Assembly (NCBI GenBank): GCA_021234155.1
Contig: JAJEKV010000113.1
Span: 2,402,325-2,466,324 of the forward strand
Direction of reading: 5' to 3'
Source: Isoetes taiwanensis
Lineage: Eukaryota > Streptophyta > Lycopodiopsida > Isoetales > Isoetaceae
DNA: 64,000 bases
Within the stretch, counting starts at the first letter, position 1; each line of letters begins with the position of its first letter. Below the pieces are notes generated by a model. The model made no database searches. It saw only the letters and a list, made by a program, of their open reading frames with translations, and had not been told where the DNA came from. Positions 38,910 through 51,060 of this stretch are shown piece after piece. The translations under genes were made by a program, and so were the position numbers.

Positions 38910-41701
38910 TCTTATTACCCTACATCTTGGCAGCATTGAATTTTGAACCATAGACAAATTGTCTTCCAGAAGAAAGCACGGTTTAGAATTGGCTGAAACT
39001 TGTAGAGCACTCAATGATCCTGCATTCATAGAACTAACAAATCTGCTTTCCTTGACAAATCTGCTTTCCTTGACGGCCATAAGTACAATTAATTATGAAT
39101 TGAAGGCTAAAGTTACTGCGAGAAACATATTCGTTAGTACGTTTTGGAACTTGTTGGGTTCTATTTCTCCTCTAGAGACACATTTCAAAATAAATGTCAC
39201 ATGGGTAGATATGTTCAAAACATAGATAAAAAATGTGGTTATGCATCTGGCATGCTATAGCGTCGTAATAGGAGAGAGAATTTACGTTCTTAAACTTTTG
39301 AACTGGAGAACCATCATTCATGTTCTTGTTCCTGCGATTCTAACAAAAAAACTACACAATCTTATCAATTAAATAATACTTACCAGCAGTCAAGCTGCAT
39401 ACTCCTTGACAAACCTAGCTATTCCACAAAAACTACGTAATCTTTTCAATTAAATAATACTTACTGACAGTCAAGTTGTGTGCCATTGGTGGCATAACTC
39501 CATGACAAAATTCAATATAAGATCGAACATGCATGTCCACATAGATCCAGCCAAATATATTTTTGCACATCCCATAAATTGATCAGCATAGGCAGGAAGA
39601 AACCTGCCAGTGCTGGTCACATCTAGAAGCCAGGCAATATTGCATAACTGAGACCTTGTGATTCATACTACAAAATCAGAAATAGCTTATCATAGCTAAT
39701 GCCAAACTCTTCTACATCATTATTAGCACGTCCTTGTGCCTATTTGCAATCTGAAAGAAGATAAAGGGAGAAGTGCGAAGGAAGAAAAACGGAAGCAAGT
39801 TCTCAACATCATATCTAGAGAGAGTTGTTTATTTGAGCCTTTTATAAATGAAAAGATTCAGAAATGAAAATATATCAAGTTCTTCAAAGATTCAATGCTC
39901 TGTAGATATACTCATGAGAAGTAGAAATAAATGCAGATATACTCATGAGAAGTAATGCAGATGCTTGAAGTTGCACTGCATTACACTAAATATAATTAGC
40001 TCTGTATTACCACAAATAGCCTTCTAAAATTCCCAAAAAATAACAGCAAAGCGTAAAAACCTTAAAATAGTAGAAATGGCTCTAAATTTCTGAACTTTTA
40101 ACTATATGCAAGGTAACAAATTTACATTTCCCATTTGACACAGCAGGAAACTCATATTGGCCTAGATGAGAACTGAAGCCATGAACCAGAAAATTACACC
40201 AGAACATTACCTGCACATAAAGAAAAGTACAAACGATGAACTTAAAGAAAATTATGGCTCAGGGAAACTGTCCAGCAATAATAGTTATGGATTCAACAAC
40301 ACTTGCCTTAGAAATAGGAGTTCCAAGAAGTCTTCAACTCTGATCCTGTTCATCATCATCAAGAGACTGCTGCTTAAATGAAAATATGACTGTTCTACTG
40401 AATATGGAAGAAGAAATCAGATTCTAGCTCAAAGGCAATAATACCTAGAAATTTCTAGTCGTACAAAAATAACGTAATTGGCCAGATTTGACACAATTCT
40501 GTATACCAAATTTTGATGCAGTTCTCTAACCATAAGACAGAATATTATATGCTGGAGATGAAAATCATAATATATATTTCATATAACAATAAGATGGATG
40601 TTACCTGAGGATCAATCATACCACGCTTGGTGTCAGTGTAAGACATAAGCATTCATTGCCAGCCTTAGCCACTGTTGTAACTGAGCAAAAACGAAATTGC
40701 TCTCATAGATATCCAACTCTTGTCATGACAAAGAACAGAAGATCTAATAGTAGAATAATAGCTAACCAATTCTAGCATGTCCAAAATACATTGCATGCTG
40801 CGTAACACCTTAGCAGTTGTTTAATGTAGTATTGTTTCCTCTAATAAATCAAATTTAAAGATATGGGCAATGAGCATTGCCTCAAGTAAAAGTTCTAAGT
40901 TGATTTGCCTCTAGCATTTGCAAAAGGTACATGTGCTATTTTTGCTGAACCAACTAGGGACAGTGGCAAAGTGGAATGTAGACAAGTATTCATAACCATC
41001 TTGTAATCTAAAGCTTGTTGCCATAATGCCTCTGAATTCCCAGCTAAGGAGATTCGACTAAGGGCCCTAGACATGAAAAACTTGATTCATAATCCTAGAT
41101 CATGGAACTGCATGCATCTAAGCTCTTTATTAAGATAGTGATCCAAACATGACCAGCGGGGAGTAACTTTTTAAGCTCAATGGATGTGAATTATCTGCTT
41201 CTAATGTCTTTGCACAAAAAGAAATTAAAGCGCGTGCTTGGCGTAGCTCCATAGAAATATTATCTGAAAAACGCTTTGCCACGGGCAAAGATTTAAAATG
41301 TGAAGATTCAATTGTTTACTGGAGCTATGACAATTTGTTGCCTTACCTCGAGAAAGGCGACCTTGTGATGAAGAGGACTTGATGGTATGCTACGCATCAT
41401 GGCCGTTACCCTTGCCGCTTGATTATAGAAAGCGATCTATATAAATCCATCGGATAAAATAGATAAAATACTTACAAATTCAAAAACATCATTTATTGTT
41501 GTGATTTTATATTTATATAAAAAATTGTAATTGCATGGAAAAGTCCATCAAATGACCTATGACGGCTCCAACATCTATAATCTGCTAGAAGTTCAACCTA
41601 TAAAAATCACAACCAAGAACCAAAGATCGGAAGTTTTACCTTGGGAAGCTATAAAATCTTGTAAGAAGATGTGGGCTAGGGATGAAGATGAACTTATGCA
41701 G
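38910..41701. other. body of Helitron H3, no gene recognised
   Basis: AT-rich sequence with short frames only. A 12-bp direct repeat of AATCTGCTTTCCTTGAC type lies at about 39047-39073, and TTCAATTAAATAATACTTAC repeats near 39367 and 39448. No domain was recognised. Confidence 0.45.
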
Positions 41702-42213
41702 TCAAGAAACCGTGCCTACCACAAACAATCCAAGAAACCGTGTCATAGTTCTGAAAGCCGATGGAACTCCGAGCCACCAAAGCGAGAGGAGTCTTGCCCT
41801 CTTCCAGCCAAATACATATTTGCGGGGATCGGATGCCATAACCAGGTTCGGCAAGAAGCTACAAACTGCCCGATTATCGAAGGCTCGTGCAATCCAGAAT
41901 GCAATTGAGGATGCCGCTAAGATGCATATATGGCTTGTAAGAACCCCAAATTTGCAATAAAGGGCAAGGCATTGAACAGGATAAAAATCAACCAAGGCCA
42001 CTCTTGCAATCTTCAGCATTCGTGGCATGCATGCCGAGATAATAGATCGGCCCCAAAAACCTTTGCTCAAAGAAATGCTAAAAAAATGTTCTCGATTTCT
42101 GGAAGAACGCTAATATTTCCCGGCCACCAAATCCTTAACAATCTTAGAAAATCACACTTAAAAAAAAACCAAAAAACTTTCCCACCAAGCCGGAAAATCC
42201 CAATTTAACAAGA
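41702..42213 (-). repeat. Helitron 5' region shared by H2 and H3
   Basis: The 5' ~100 bp of H3 (42110-42213) and of H2 (38810-38909) match in order: AATTTGGGA.TTTTCCGG, AAA(C/G)TTTTTTGG, GATTT(C/T)CTAAGATT and GCCGGGAAA. Weaker similarity continues further in. A minus-strand frame at 42070-41702 (122 codons, hydrophobic) has no identified function. Confidence 0.65.
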
Positions 42214-42289
42214 TAGATAGATAGATAGATATATTCAGAGTTTTCATACAATTTCCTCTATACTCCAGAATGTCTAAAATATAGGACCC

Positions 42290-44914
42290 TATTTTATCCC
42301 CCTGCAGCCCAAAGAGTTTTCCTGAGATCCTTTGCATCTATTTTATATCGGTCTCGTAGTAGTTGATAAGCTGGGCATTTCAGTAGGACATGCTCTTCAT
42401 CCTCTATATCTCCTCCACCACAAACTTGACAATCACGCAATGTCCTTGGAATTTGCCCCCATCTCCCAACTTCTACACCAAAGTGGTGTGAGCTAAGGCG
42501 AATTCTGCTAATGGTATGTCTCTTCTTTATATTTTCATACAGATGAGCACCTTGTCCAGGTTAGGATTCATGTTTTGTCTATATAGAAGCATTTTGGTCT
42601 TGGGGCTTTGCCATAGTTTTCTCTTAATTTTCATGTGCATCCAGTGCTTAAGATCATCTTTGACTAGGATTGCATCTTTCCAATCAATGTCCCATTTTCC
42701 GAGCCATTTTTTCACCTTTGCAAATCAACCCCTTTCTTCACTTGCTATCATAGCCTTATGTGGAAGTCTAGAGGCATCCATTTGTCTTACTTTTTTTAAA
42801 TATCTGATGCATCTAAATACTGCTTCTACTTCAAGCGGCATGAGTTCACATTCGGATAGCATCATTGGATAGGACGCCCAGTTCTAGGCACAGAAATTTT
42901 TTCAAGACCTGCTCAATATCTTCCCATAAACCTTGTGGCAAGCTGGGTCCCCATATTTCACATCCATATAGAACAACAGTCTGTACAAGTGTTTGAAAAA
43001 GTCTTATCTTGAGTTGCCATGACCATAAGAAAATTTTTCGGCACATGCTTTGCAATGCGTATAAGGCTTTCAGCCCCCCCTCTATTCTCTGAGCAATACA
43101 TATGTTCCACTTGTGGTTCCTGCTTATAATCAATCCCAAATATTTATATGCATCACATGTTTCCACAATGTTGTCTTTATAGTTGAACGGGAAGTCCTGC
43201 TTGAGAGCTCCAACTGTCATAACGTTTGTTTTTTCCAGATTTACTTGCATTCCTGTTTCATCACAAAACTTGGCTAATCCATCTAGGTGCTGCTGCATAT
43301 GTTCGCGTGTGCGTGCAAAGATAATAACATCATCAGCATACATAAGCAATTGAACCACATACTCATTCAGCGTCGTACCCCCTTCAGAATTATGGCGTAA
43401 CCATTCTTCTAAATTATCAATAAATAGCCCAAATAGTGTTGGAGACATTGTACATCCCTGCTTTACTCCGATATTACTTTCAACATAGTCTTCGACATCT
43501 ACAGAAAAAGGAAAGGAGAGTTGTACTAACACTTTTTCATATAGAACACGTACCGCATCTCTTAAATGCTCAGGTAACTGAAGTATTTCCATTCTTTCCC
43601 AGAGCTTTACTCTCGGCACTTTATCATATGCCTTCCTAAAATCAATAAAGGAGACATATATTGGCTTCTTCGTACCTTTAACTGAATCAAATATGGTTTT
43701 CAAAGTAAGTAGATGGTCAGTAGTAGACCAATTGGGTCTAAATCCAGCTTGAGTCTCCGCCCGCATGCCATGCTTTTCAGCCCAGTTGCTTATCTTCTTC
43801 TCTAATATTGTGGCCAGCAGTTTTGAGAATAAGCTACTAACCATGAGTGTTCTATAATTGCTTGCATCTGTCATTGGGCCTGTTTTGTGAATCGGGACCA
43901 CTCTATTAAGTTGCCAATCTCGGGGGTTCCCTTGGCTCATTGCTGCTGTAAACATTTTTGCAATCATTATATAAAGAGTGTCACCTGCCCATTTCAAATG
44001 CCTCTATGAGTATTTTGTGTAAGCGACTGCTAATCCCTGCAGCATCATCTGGCCATTGCGTATTACCAATCAAGTTTTCATTTTTTTGTTTATACTGATC
44101 AGCCTTTTTTGGATTGAGTCTTATCACTTGAGCCTTTCCAGAAGTGTGCTCTTCATCCATTTTCTTAACAGGAAGCGAGAAGGCCAAGGGCACATGCCGA
44201 TTCAATCTGTTCCTTCATTACTACAAAGTCTGTTATCTGCTCAATTGTTTTGTCAGATGCGATCACATAGTCCACTACACTCCTTGCCCTACAAGTGCAA
44301 TTAGCTGTCATCGGGAACTTACAAATACCATTACATATGAGTAGGTTGGTGCTACAACAGAGATTCAATAGCTGTCTGCCAGACTTGGTAGTGATCATAT
44401 CCTGTGATTCTCTATACCATCCATATGCTTTCAAGTCCGTATCCTCTAAGGCATCAAGCCACAATGGATCACTATCTCCTGTATATGTGGTAGCTTGCTT
44501 ATTTTCTGTTCTACCATTGAAATCTCCTACTAGTATAATGTCCCCTTTATCTTGAAATCTCATGATATCCTGCTCTAATTCAAAAAACAAATCTTCACTA
44601 CATGCATCAGTATTTTGATACGTTTTCTTATGTCTCGGTGCAATATAACACACTGCCATATAATATGCAATTTTTGGTCCTTGAATTGAGAGCCAAATAT
44701 ACTGGTTATTCTTTTTTAACTCCTCGCACTAAATTCTGAACTGTGTTTTTGATATAGCACGCCACGCCACCATTGCCATTATTCCTTTGCTTAAATCTAT
44801 TGTTCCATACTGAATAATTTTTTTCATATCCATCAATTTCAGATAATTCATAAAGGTCATGTTCCTTTTTTCTACGAAGCAGATCATATCAGTTTCATCT
44901 AAAATTTCCCGCAT
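42290..44914 (-). pseudogene. LINE F ORF2: endonuclease, RT, C terminus
   Basis: Endonuclease: remnants at 44914-44729, then 44659-44165 with IILVGDFNGRTENKQ and SVVDYVIASDKT; the SDH region is altered. Post-endonuclease linker at 44205-43981. RT 43997-42846 (383 codons) is the longest intact RT block of the family here: FIDFRKAYDKV, GVKQGCTMSPTLFG, LLMYADDVIIF and YKYLGLIISRNHKWN. The C terminus continues in other frames (42715-42527, with WQSPKTKMLLYRQNMNPNL) and reaches LINE part E across the Helitron. Several frame breaks. Confidence 0.88.
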
Positions 44915-44989
44915 ACTCAGAATCTTGTCTACGGTGAGTCTGTTTATATTCCAAATGACAATTCTGAGTGCCTTTGCCTCTACCTATGC

Positions 44990-45872
44990 CTCAATGATAG
45001 CCTTTCCCTTTTTCCATTCAACCTTTTTGTTATTAGCCCTGGCCTCCTTAACTCTTTCAAGTTCCTGTTTTTTAGCTTTCATTTGCTCTCTTGTCAGAAC
45101 CTCATTTATCCAGATGAAATTTTCTTTCAGCTTGTATTTGTTTTTTAGCACCGCAATTTTGCCTTCTCTGCTATTGAAACGAACAACAACATGTCAGGTA
45201 CCTTTTTCTTTTTTTCCAACTCGAAAAGCCTCTGTGATGCTGGCATCTAGCACCAAGTTCAGCCACAAAGAGTCTCTCTACCTCAATTTTCGTATTCTCC
45301 TGATCAGCCTCATGTAATCCAACAATCCTTAGATTCAAGAATCTTTGTCGTCATAGTCCTGAAACTGATTTTTTCGTGTCGCAAACTCTTCTATTTCTAG
45401 AGACGCCTTTGCCATTACTGGAGCCCTGTTTGAGCAGTTCAATTTCTTGTCGCAATTGCCTTGCTGTCTCTTCTCCATCTGATTTAATTTTTTCAATCTC
45501 TTTCTTAAATTCATCTGTTATTGTTGCTCTCAATTCCTTCAGCATTTCCTGCATTGCATTCTTTACAAAGTCTTTGATAAATATTTTCTTGAATTCTCCA
45601 AGCATTTCCTTCATTTGTTGGAGCACTGATGTGTTTTCTTCTGTTTCAGATCCTGTATGCTCTGTTTTAGGTTCAGGTTCAGACGAGTCATCATTTCCAT
45701 CATCAATTATCTCAGTAGTTTTTGCCTTAGCTGGTTTATTCCTGCCATACATTTCCCTGGATTTGTGTAATTTCTTAGTTTCTTCTGCTGTTTCTGGTGA
45801 GTAAACAGGATTTTGTTTGACAAGTGACTTCACAGCCCTGGAGCCTTCACCTTTGTTCTGCCTGGTCGTCAT
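44990..45872 (-). pseudogene. LINE F ORF1: coiled coil plus RNA-binding segment
   Basis: 45872-45351 (173 codons) begins MTTRQNKGEGSRAVK, is charged, and carries a coiled coil from about residue 80 (VLQQMKEMLGEFKKIF). In another frame, from 45350 on, LNLRIVGLHEADQENTKIE matches the RNA-recognition start of LINE A ORF1. Further frame breaks follow to about 44990. Confidence 0.78.
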
Positions 45873-46354
45873 TTTATATAAGAGATCAAGTTATTGTAGC
45901 TCTCAGGCAAAGGAAGTCTGCACTGCCACGATTTATGGTAGCCAAGCCCGTCTGCAATGACTGCCAAATACTTCGAAAATGGGTCTGAGAATGCAGCAAC
46001 TAGCTGCAAGTGCTGGTGGAGCTCCGATTACAAGTGTTGGTGGGTGGTGTAGCCGACTTGAACAGGCCCTTCCAAGATCGTGCCCACAGATAGCAGAGCT
46101 CCCACCCGACTTATTTAACTGGCCCTTAACAGAGCTTGAGCTTGATGTGAATAGAGCTTGGTAGGCCCTTCCAAGATAACAGCCTAAGAAATGTCGAACC
46201 TGGCAAGTACTGATGGAGCTGGACTGATTGCAGAGCCCTACACGGCTTAGTTTATAGGCCCTAGGCAGTACCTTGTCCAAATCAAACAGAGGACAAAGCA
46301 AACGGCACCGAACAGTGTTTTGGGAACGCACAGAGCTAGCGCCTAGGGTTCCGC
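45873..46354 (-). promoter_or_regulatory. LINE F 5' leader (candidate internal promoter region)
   Basis: Sequence between the (TC)n at 46355 and the ORF1 ATG at 45872. Its first 74 bases match the block downstream of LINE A (17741-17824). It contains two copies of AGGCCCTTCCAAGAT (near 46064 and 46166) and has no long frame. LINE promoters normally lie in such leaders; that role is inferred here. Confidence 0.45.
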
Positions 46355-46407
46355 AGAGAGAGAGAGAGGGAGGGAGGGAGGGAGGGAGGGAGGGAGGGAG
46401 AGATGAA
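46355..46407 (+). repeat. (GA)n/(GGGA)n joining LINE F and LINE G
   Basis: GA units at 46355-46368 pass into GGGA units to about 46401. The F leader begins on the left and the pentamer tail of LINE G on the right. Confidence 0.95.
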
Positions 46408-46429
46408 ATGAAATGAAATTGTATTATTA

Positions 46430-46459
46430 CGTCTGTGAGACCGCCAGGCCTATGAGACG
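46430..46459 (-). other. LINE G 3' hairpin
   Basis: CGTCT (46430-46434), AGACC (46438-46442), loop GCCA, GGCCT (46447-46451), AGACG (46455-46459). The outer stem is perfect. The inner stem has one A-C mismatch, an intermediate between the two inner-stem types. Confidence 0.7.
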
Positions 46460-46615
46460 TCCAAACCAATACATTAGTAATTATAGAAAAGTTCATCTAA
46501 TACATCATCGGATAATAATACATTAACCCCCTCAATCTCTTCCTCGTCCTCCTCTTTTGCATCCATTGCTTTCAAGCATCTTTCTCTATGGTCCAAAACC
46601 GCAAGTATATATGCC

Positions 46616-46925
46616 TCAATCACACCGCCAAGGGTAGTCAAAAAATTCAGCAAGTGTATAAGCTTTCATACCATGTTTAGCACGCAATATGGCATATGAT
46701 GAACAGTGAAGTAGCACATGTGCCTCATCCTCAAGACAATCACATAACTTGCACGACCTAAGCTCATGTGGAATATCACTCCATCTCCCCAACTCCACCC
46801 CAAGCCTGTGTGAACTTAACCTCATCCTACATATAGCCTGTCTGTGTTTAACAGAAATGTGTTCGTGTAAGTAACTGGCCTCTTGTAGCATGGGATTGAT
46901 ATGAACCCTGTAGAACTCCTTCTTC
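46616..46925 (-). pseudogene. LINE G ORF2 C-terminal fragment
   Basis: Carries EFYRVHINPMLQEASYLHEH, ISVKHRQAICRMRLSSHRLG and a zinc knuckle CKLCDCLEDEAHVLLHC (C-x2-C...H-x4-C). It ends early in a broken frame near 46620. Confidence 0.8.
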
Positions 46926-46969
46926 ACTACAAGAGGATAACCATTTTTCATCACTTTAATATCACCTAA

Positions 46970-47450
46970 AATTTCAAAAAGTATCCAGTGATATAAATAA
47001 TGATATTAAGGTACAGTGACACTACCAATGACAAGATTCTATCATCTATAGCATCATCAATATCGTCATAAATTTGGTCAACAATTATATCAGTACCAAT
47101 TAATGACAATATATGTGGTACTAATAGCGTCATAAATAATATCGCATATTGCATCAACTTTACCATCATTTATTATTTCAATGGTGCTAATGACAATATA
47201 AGTGTTATAGCTTATGCCAGTTATAGTATCACCCATAGCTTCATCTATAGTATCATATATTGACAATATTATATCAGTGCTAGCATATGACGCTATATGT
47301 GTCAATAATAGCATCATGGATAATACCACGACTTATATCACTCTTACTATCAATACTTGTTGTAATTTTGGTAATGATACTACAAGTGTTAATGCTTATG
47401 ACAATTATAATATTATTTTTAATGGCACTACCTTCTTCAAACTCCAGACA
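46970..47450 (-). repeat. CACTA left subterminal degenerate repeats
   Basis: Quasi-periodic AT-rich units such as GATGATGCTATAGATGA and GACGATATTGATGATGC on the minus strand. They are the inverted counterpart of the units at 50560-51060. The Ile/Asp/Tyr-rich short frames here are by-products. Confidence 0.65.
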
Positions 47451-50400
47451 AAGTACACAAACTGATAGTATTAGAACAAGAAAGATGATTGTAATCGATT
47501 TGCTATGCCAATGGCATTGATTTGATGCCTTGCGTCTATTTGCCATGCCAGTGAAGTAGAATACTATATTGATGTCATAAGCCAGAAGATTCTACTTGTT
47601 TGAAGAAGGAATCCATATCAAATGGATGCTTGGTAATGCTTACTAGCAGGATCTCTACAAAGGTCTAACTCTGATACTTAAGAGCAATAGTCATGGAGCT
47701 TTGAGCCAAAATCACTGCTTTTTGTGCTCTTGTTCATCTCTGCCATATCCCTTAGAAAAAGTCTAGAAGCAATTTTGGCATGATGCCTAATGGATGCAAG
47801 ACATGATGTTGATATAACAAGCGCCCAACCAGGTTTGGATATATGTCCTTAAATGATGATTTGATTCCACATTTTTGCACCAAATAGAAGTTGTGTTAAT
47901 GCTTTGCAATGGATATGAAATACAGCAATGGAAAGACCCAATGGTTTGTAAGCTGCTGCTCTCCATCATCTTAAAAAGATTGGCTGCTTAGATATCATGC
48001 TGGTTGCTTTGTGTGCTTTGACGTTAGTTTGCTTTCCGTCTTTTGCATGCCCTATATCACCTGGTAGATTCCACAAGAAGGGCCACTAAATAATTGCCAG
48101 GCATATTCTAGAGTTCTTGCTTCAGGCCTGATCGATTGTGGCATGATTTTTAAAACCCATTCTAGGGCCCGGGGGTGCACTTAGAAAAAACTGTAGAAAT
48201 CATGTAGTGTAGAGGAGGGGTTTTTTTTTTTTTTTTTTTTTGCCCAACCGTATCGTATAGGTTAAGGTTTTCTTTGCTTGAATCCTATATAATTTATATA
48301 AGAAATATGGTAGGGGTATATCAAATATGAGGGAATTTTTTTAAGGAAAATACCATATAAGGGTTAATTTCTCTTAGCCATATGCACGCACACGCCATAT
48401 GTATCTTACATTATCTGCACCTCCTGGCTTCTAAGACCATGCTTTTCAAATGCTTGTGCTCCAACTAGGTTAAAGTTGTACGTATCTGTCAAAATTCAGT
48501 GCATGTAAAAATGCTTTTGGTGTATAAGATAATAAAATAGATAAACTGCAACTATTCATCAAAATGACTTCTAGTGCTAAAACATTGCAAGAGAGAATGA
48601 AGCAATAGCACAAATCGGGTTCAACAAAGACATGAAACAGAATACCTTATGGCTTGTACAATACTAGAAGACTAATCTTTATCAAAGCCTCACAAGCTAC
48701 AGAAGTGGGATAAAAAAAGAAAGATGCTATGAGTTTGCCACACTTTTGTAACCTGGCATGCTCATACCCATAACAATGCATAGTTGAATTTTTCAACGTT
48801 GCCAAACACATGTCGGACGTTCGATTGAGGATGTTGGTTCGAACAGAGGTGACGGGGCTCGATCAGTAACATGGCGACTGGAAGATTAATGCCCATAGCA
48901 GGTTTAGACCCTACTCTCACAAAGATCAAACGAATCAAAATCAAAATGCTGAAGAATTGATGCTGGTTTGCCAGTTTTTAGAGTTGCCACAGTGCGAATA
49001 TCTAGGTATATTCTAGCATATACCCAAGATATTCCAGCTTGTCATGTAACCGACGGCTTGCCCTTAGGGGCAACCCAAAAACTCGTGTCAACAAATAGTT
49101 TAGCGGATATGCCCCCGTAAAAAGATATGACATTTTAGGAAGTGCTTTTTTGCGAATTAAAGTGCCCAAAATTTGACATCATTTCGAATGATTTATCAGT
49201 TTTCCTATGAGTAACCTAAACTAACCTAAAAAAAAATACCAAAATCAGGTTTAGAGACAGACGACAATGTGAATAGGCCGGGATTTAGATCGGCAACACG
49301 TGATTTAAGAAGCTGCAGATTGCATTTCATAGCAGGTTGGTTCTTCTTTGTTCATTTTATATACTTGCAATACAAGACTGCTTCCTCAGCCATGGCCTTC
49401 TGTTTGTGTATTGCTGGAGCTGAAGGATCTTCTTTTCCATGGCGATCTAAGGTGAAGTGTAAATTAGATTTGCTTATAAAGTTAGAATAACTTTGATCTG
49501 ACAAGTCTTGGTGTAGAGTCTAAAGTGCTTTTGGTTTACGAGTCTGCCTCTGGTGCTTGGAAATGTGCGATTCTCCTTCTTAGAAACGCAGCTTGCTTTT
49601 CCATAAGGTGGAGAGTTTGATCCCTTCAACAACTCTGCTCCGCATTGCTTATATCCTCCACTGGCCAAAGTTGGAGGTGACAAAATACGTCCAGATCTGG
49701 GAGCAGATGCAGGAGGGAAGCCGCATCCTGACAACATTTTGCAGCTGTGAGCCATGGTAAGCTTCCAACATCCTTATGGTTCTGCTCATGTAAATCTCAG
49801 GGTCTTAAAACTAGTAATCTTAGATAGTTACGCCTCTTTCTTTGCAGATCAATTTTCTTTTTTGTAGTGGAATGCATTTTTATTGGTTCTATGGTTACCT
49901 CAAGAAGGTTTCCTTTTGCAGTGCAATGCATTTTTATTGGTTCTGTGGGTATCTCAGGAAGGTTTTAAAGGGCAGATTCACAGGAAGCTAGAAGCTAGTT
50001 GCAGGGAAGGAAGGGAGCTTTTGAGGTAATTAGAACTTGTAACATTATTTAATTTCAAATACATGACTAGTTAGCATAATTGTGCAACAGGGCAGGAGGC
50101 ATAAGGATAACTCCATAAAAGTTGGATTCTATCGTGGAAGGAAACCGCAGATTTAGAAAATGTTGGTCTATTTTTTGTTTGTACATTGTAATGCTCCATT
50201 TTTTAGGATTCAACAGCTTTCCTGAGGGCTACATCGTTCTAATTACAAACTTCACAAAGCATGCATAGATAATGCATGTACGTGTGCGCTTGTTTGCTGA
50301 ATATATGATTACATTTTACATTATTAGGAAGTCTCCCCTGAAGATGACGAAGATGAAGGAGAGATAGAAAATGCTTAATATTGTTTTTGCTCAATAATTA

Positions 50401-50559
50401 ACAAAGAATTTGCTTCTTTATGGTATTGTTTGGCAAGGGGTTCAATTCCCTTTCTCGTGATTTTGAGTGCAATTGCTGGAAATTGTATCAGTAACTAGCA
50501 TTGTTTGGTATGATTATTTGTGTGGCATTGGTATTGATACAATTAAACTTATAAGTGGC
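47451..50559. other. CACTA interior, no gene recognised
   Basis: No transposase found. It contains a T run at about 48221-48242, the dispersed repeat copy at about 48830-49090 (partner at 11550-11720), a duplicated segment around AATGCATTTTTATTGGTTCT (near 49870 and 49923), and short frames of unknown meaning at 49269-49490 (plus) and 49474-49755 (minus). Confidence 0.5.
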
Positions 50560-51060
50560 ATTATTACTGGTGGAATTGATGAGACTAGATTTACTTGACA
50601 TAATCAAGTATCTTGCATGACAAAATAGATGGCATTATTTACGAGTATGGGTGATATTAAAATTGGCATTGGGTGACAATACACAATGGCTTCACTAATG
50701 CTATGAATGACCTTATATATGACATTTGGACCTATAAATGATGTTATATGTGATTCTATAGGTGCCCCTACTATTGACCATAATAGTGACATTATAGTTG
50801 ATATTATAGCGCTCGTGGTGACATTATGAATGATTCAATTATAGCAATATATGTGATCCTATAGCTAACACTATTATAGCACCACAAGGACAAAATGCAT
50901 GACGTTATCATTGCAGCTATAGATGATGCTACAAATGATACTATTATGCCACTATAATGCTATAAAATATGATACTACAACTGTTGTTATTGGTGATGCT
51001 ACAAATGACGATATAGATGACGCGATTCCATCAACAGCTATCGTCACTTATTATATCGAA
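50560..51060 (+). repeat. CACTA right subterminal degenerate repeats
   Basis: Units such as GATGATGCTACAAATGATAC, GTGACATTATAGTTGAT and GATGCTACAAATGACGATA in the plus direction, mirror-symmetric to the left end. Confidence 0.65.

Larger units (their letters stand above)
34048..42213 (-). mobile_element. Helitron H3, inserted in LINE E/F
   Basis: The 3' terminus is CTAG at 34048-34051, preceded in the minus direction by a 7-bp hairpin (34059-34075, GCCCGGC/GCCGGGC, loop GTT on plus). The 5' terminus is TCTTGTTAAATTGGG read from 42213 on the minus strand. Outside bases are A at 34047 and T at 42214, as expected for insertion between A and T without duplication. LINE homology continues across the two ends. 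The element is 8.2 kb including nested Helitron H2 (3.2 kb). No Rep/helicase protein is seen, so it is non-autonomous. Confidence 0.78.
33898..46354 (-). mobile_element. LINE E/F, full-length, split by a Helitron
   Basis: The 3' part is 33898-34047 and the 5' part 42214-46354; 34048-42213 is the inserted Helitron. The 5' part ends with LDILEYRGNCMKTLN, equivalent to LIEFLSYRDSCMNALR of LINE D. The 3' part begins LLDESENMSESEEVDEDS and ends HLLFYDIM, equivalent to the last 28 residues of D. The join is off by one base, next to a short (TATC)n run that may have changed length. The 5' part has a 480-bp leader (46354-45873), ORF1, endonuclease and RT. The tail is three ATTTC units before TCTC/(CCCT)n. 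Confidence 0.85.

Noticed and set aside
41531-41960. Plus-strand ORF of 125 codons with possible Cys-rich end
   Set aside because: No recognised domain. It overlaps the Helitron 5' region shared with H2 and competes with an equally long minus-strand frame.
42209-42240. (GATA)n as the 3' tail and target of LINE F
   Set aside because: LINE homology continues at 34047 after the Helitron is removed, so this small run is internal to LINE E/F.
46966-47546. Ile/Asp/Tyr-rich frames at the left CACTA end
   Set aside because: They follow the degenerate subterminal repeat and occur on both strands.
49269-49755. Possible host gene inside the CACTA element
   Set aside because: Short frames on both strands, no motif, and no splice-consistent chain that I could support.
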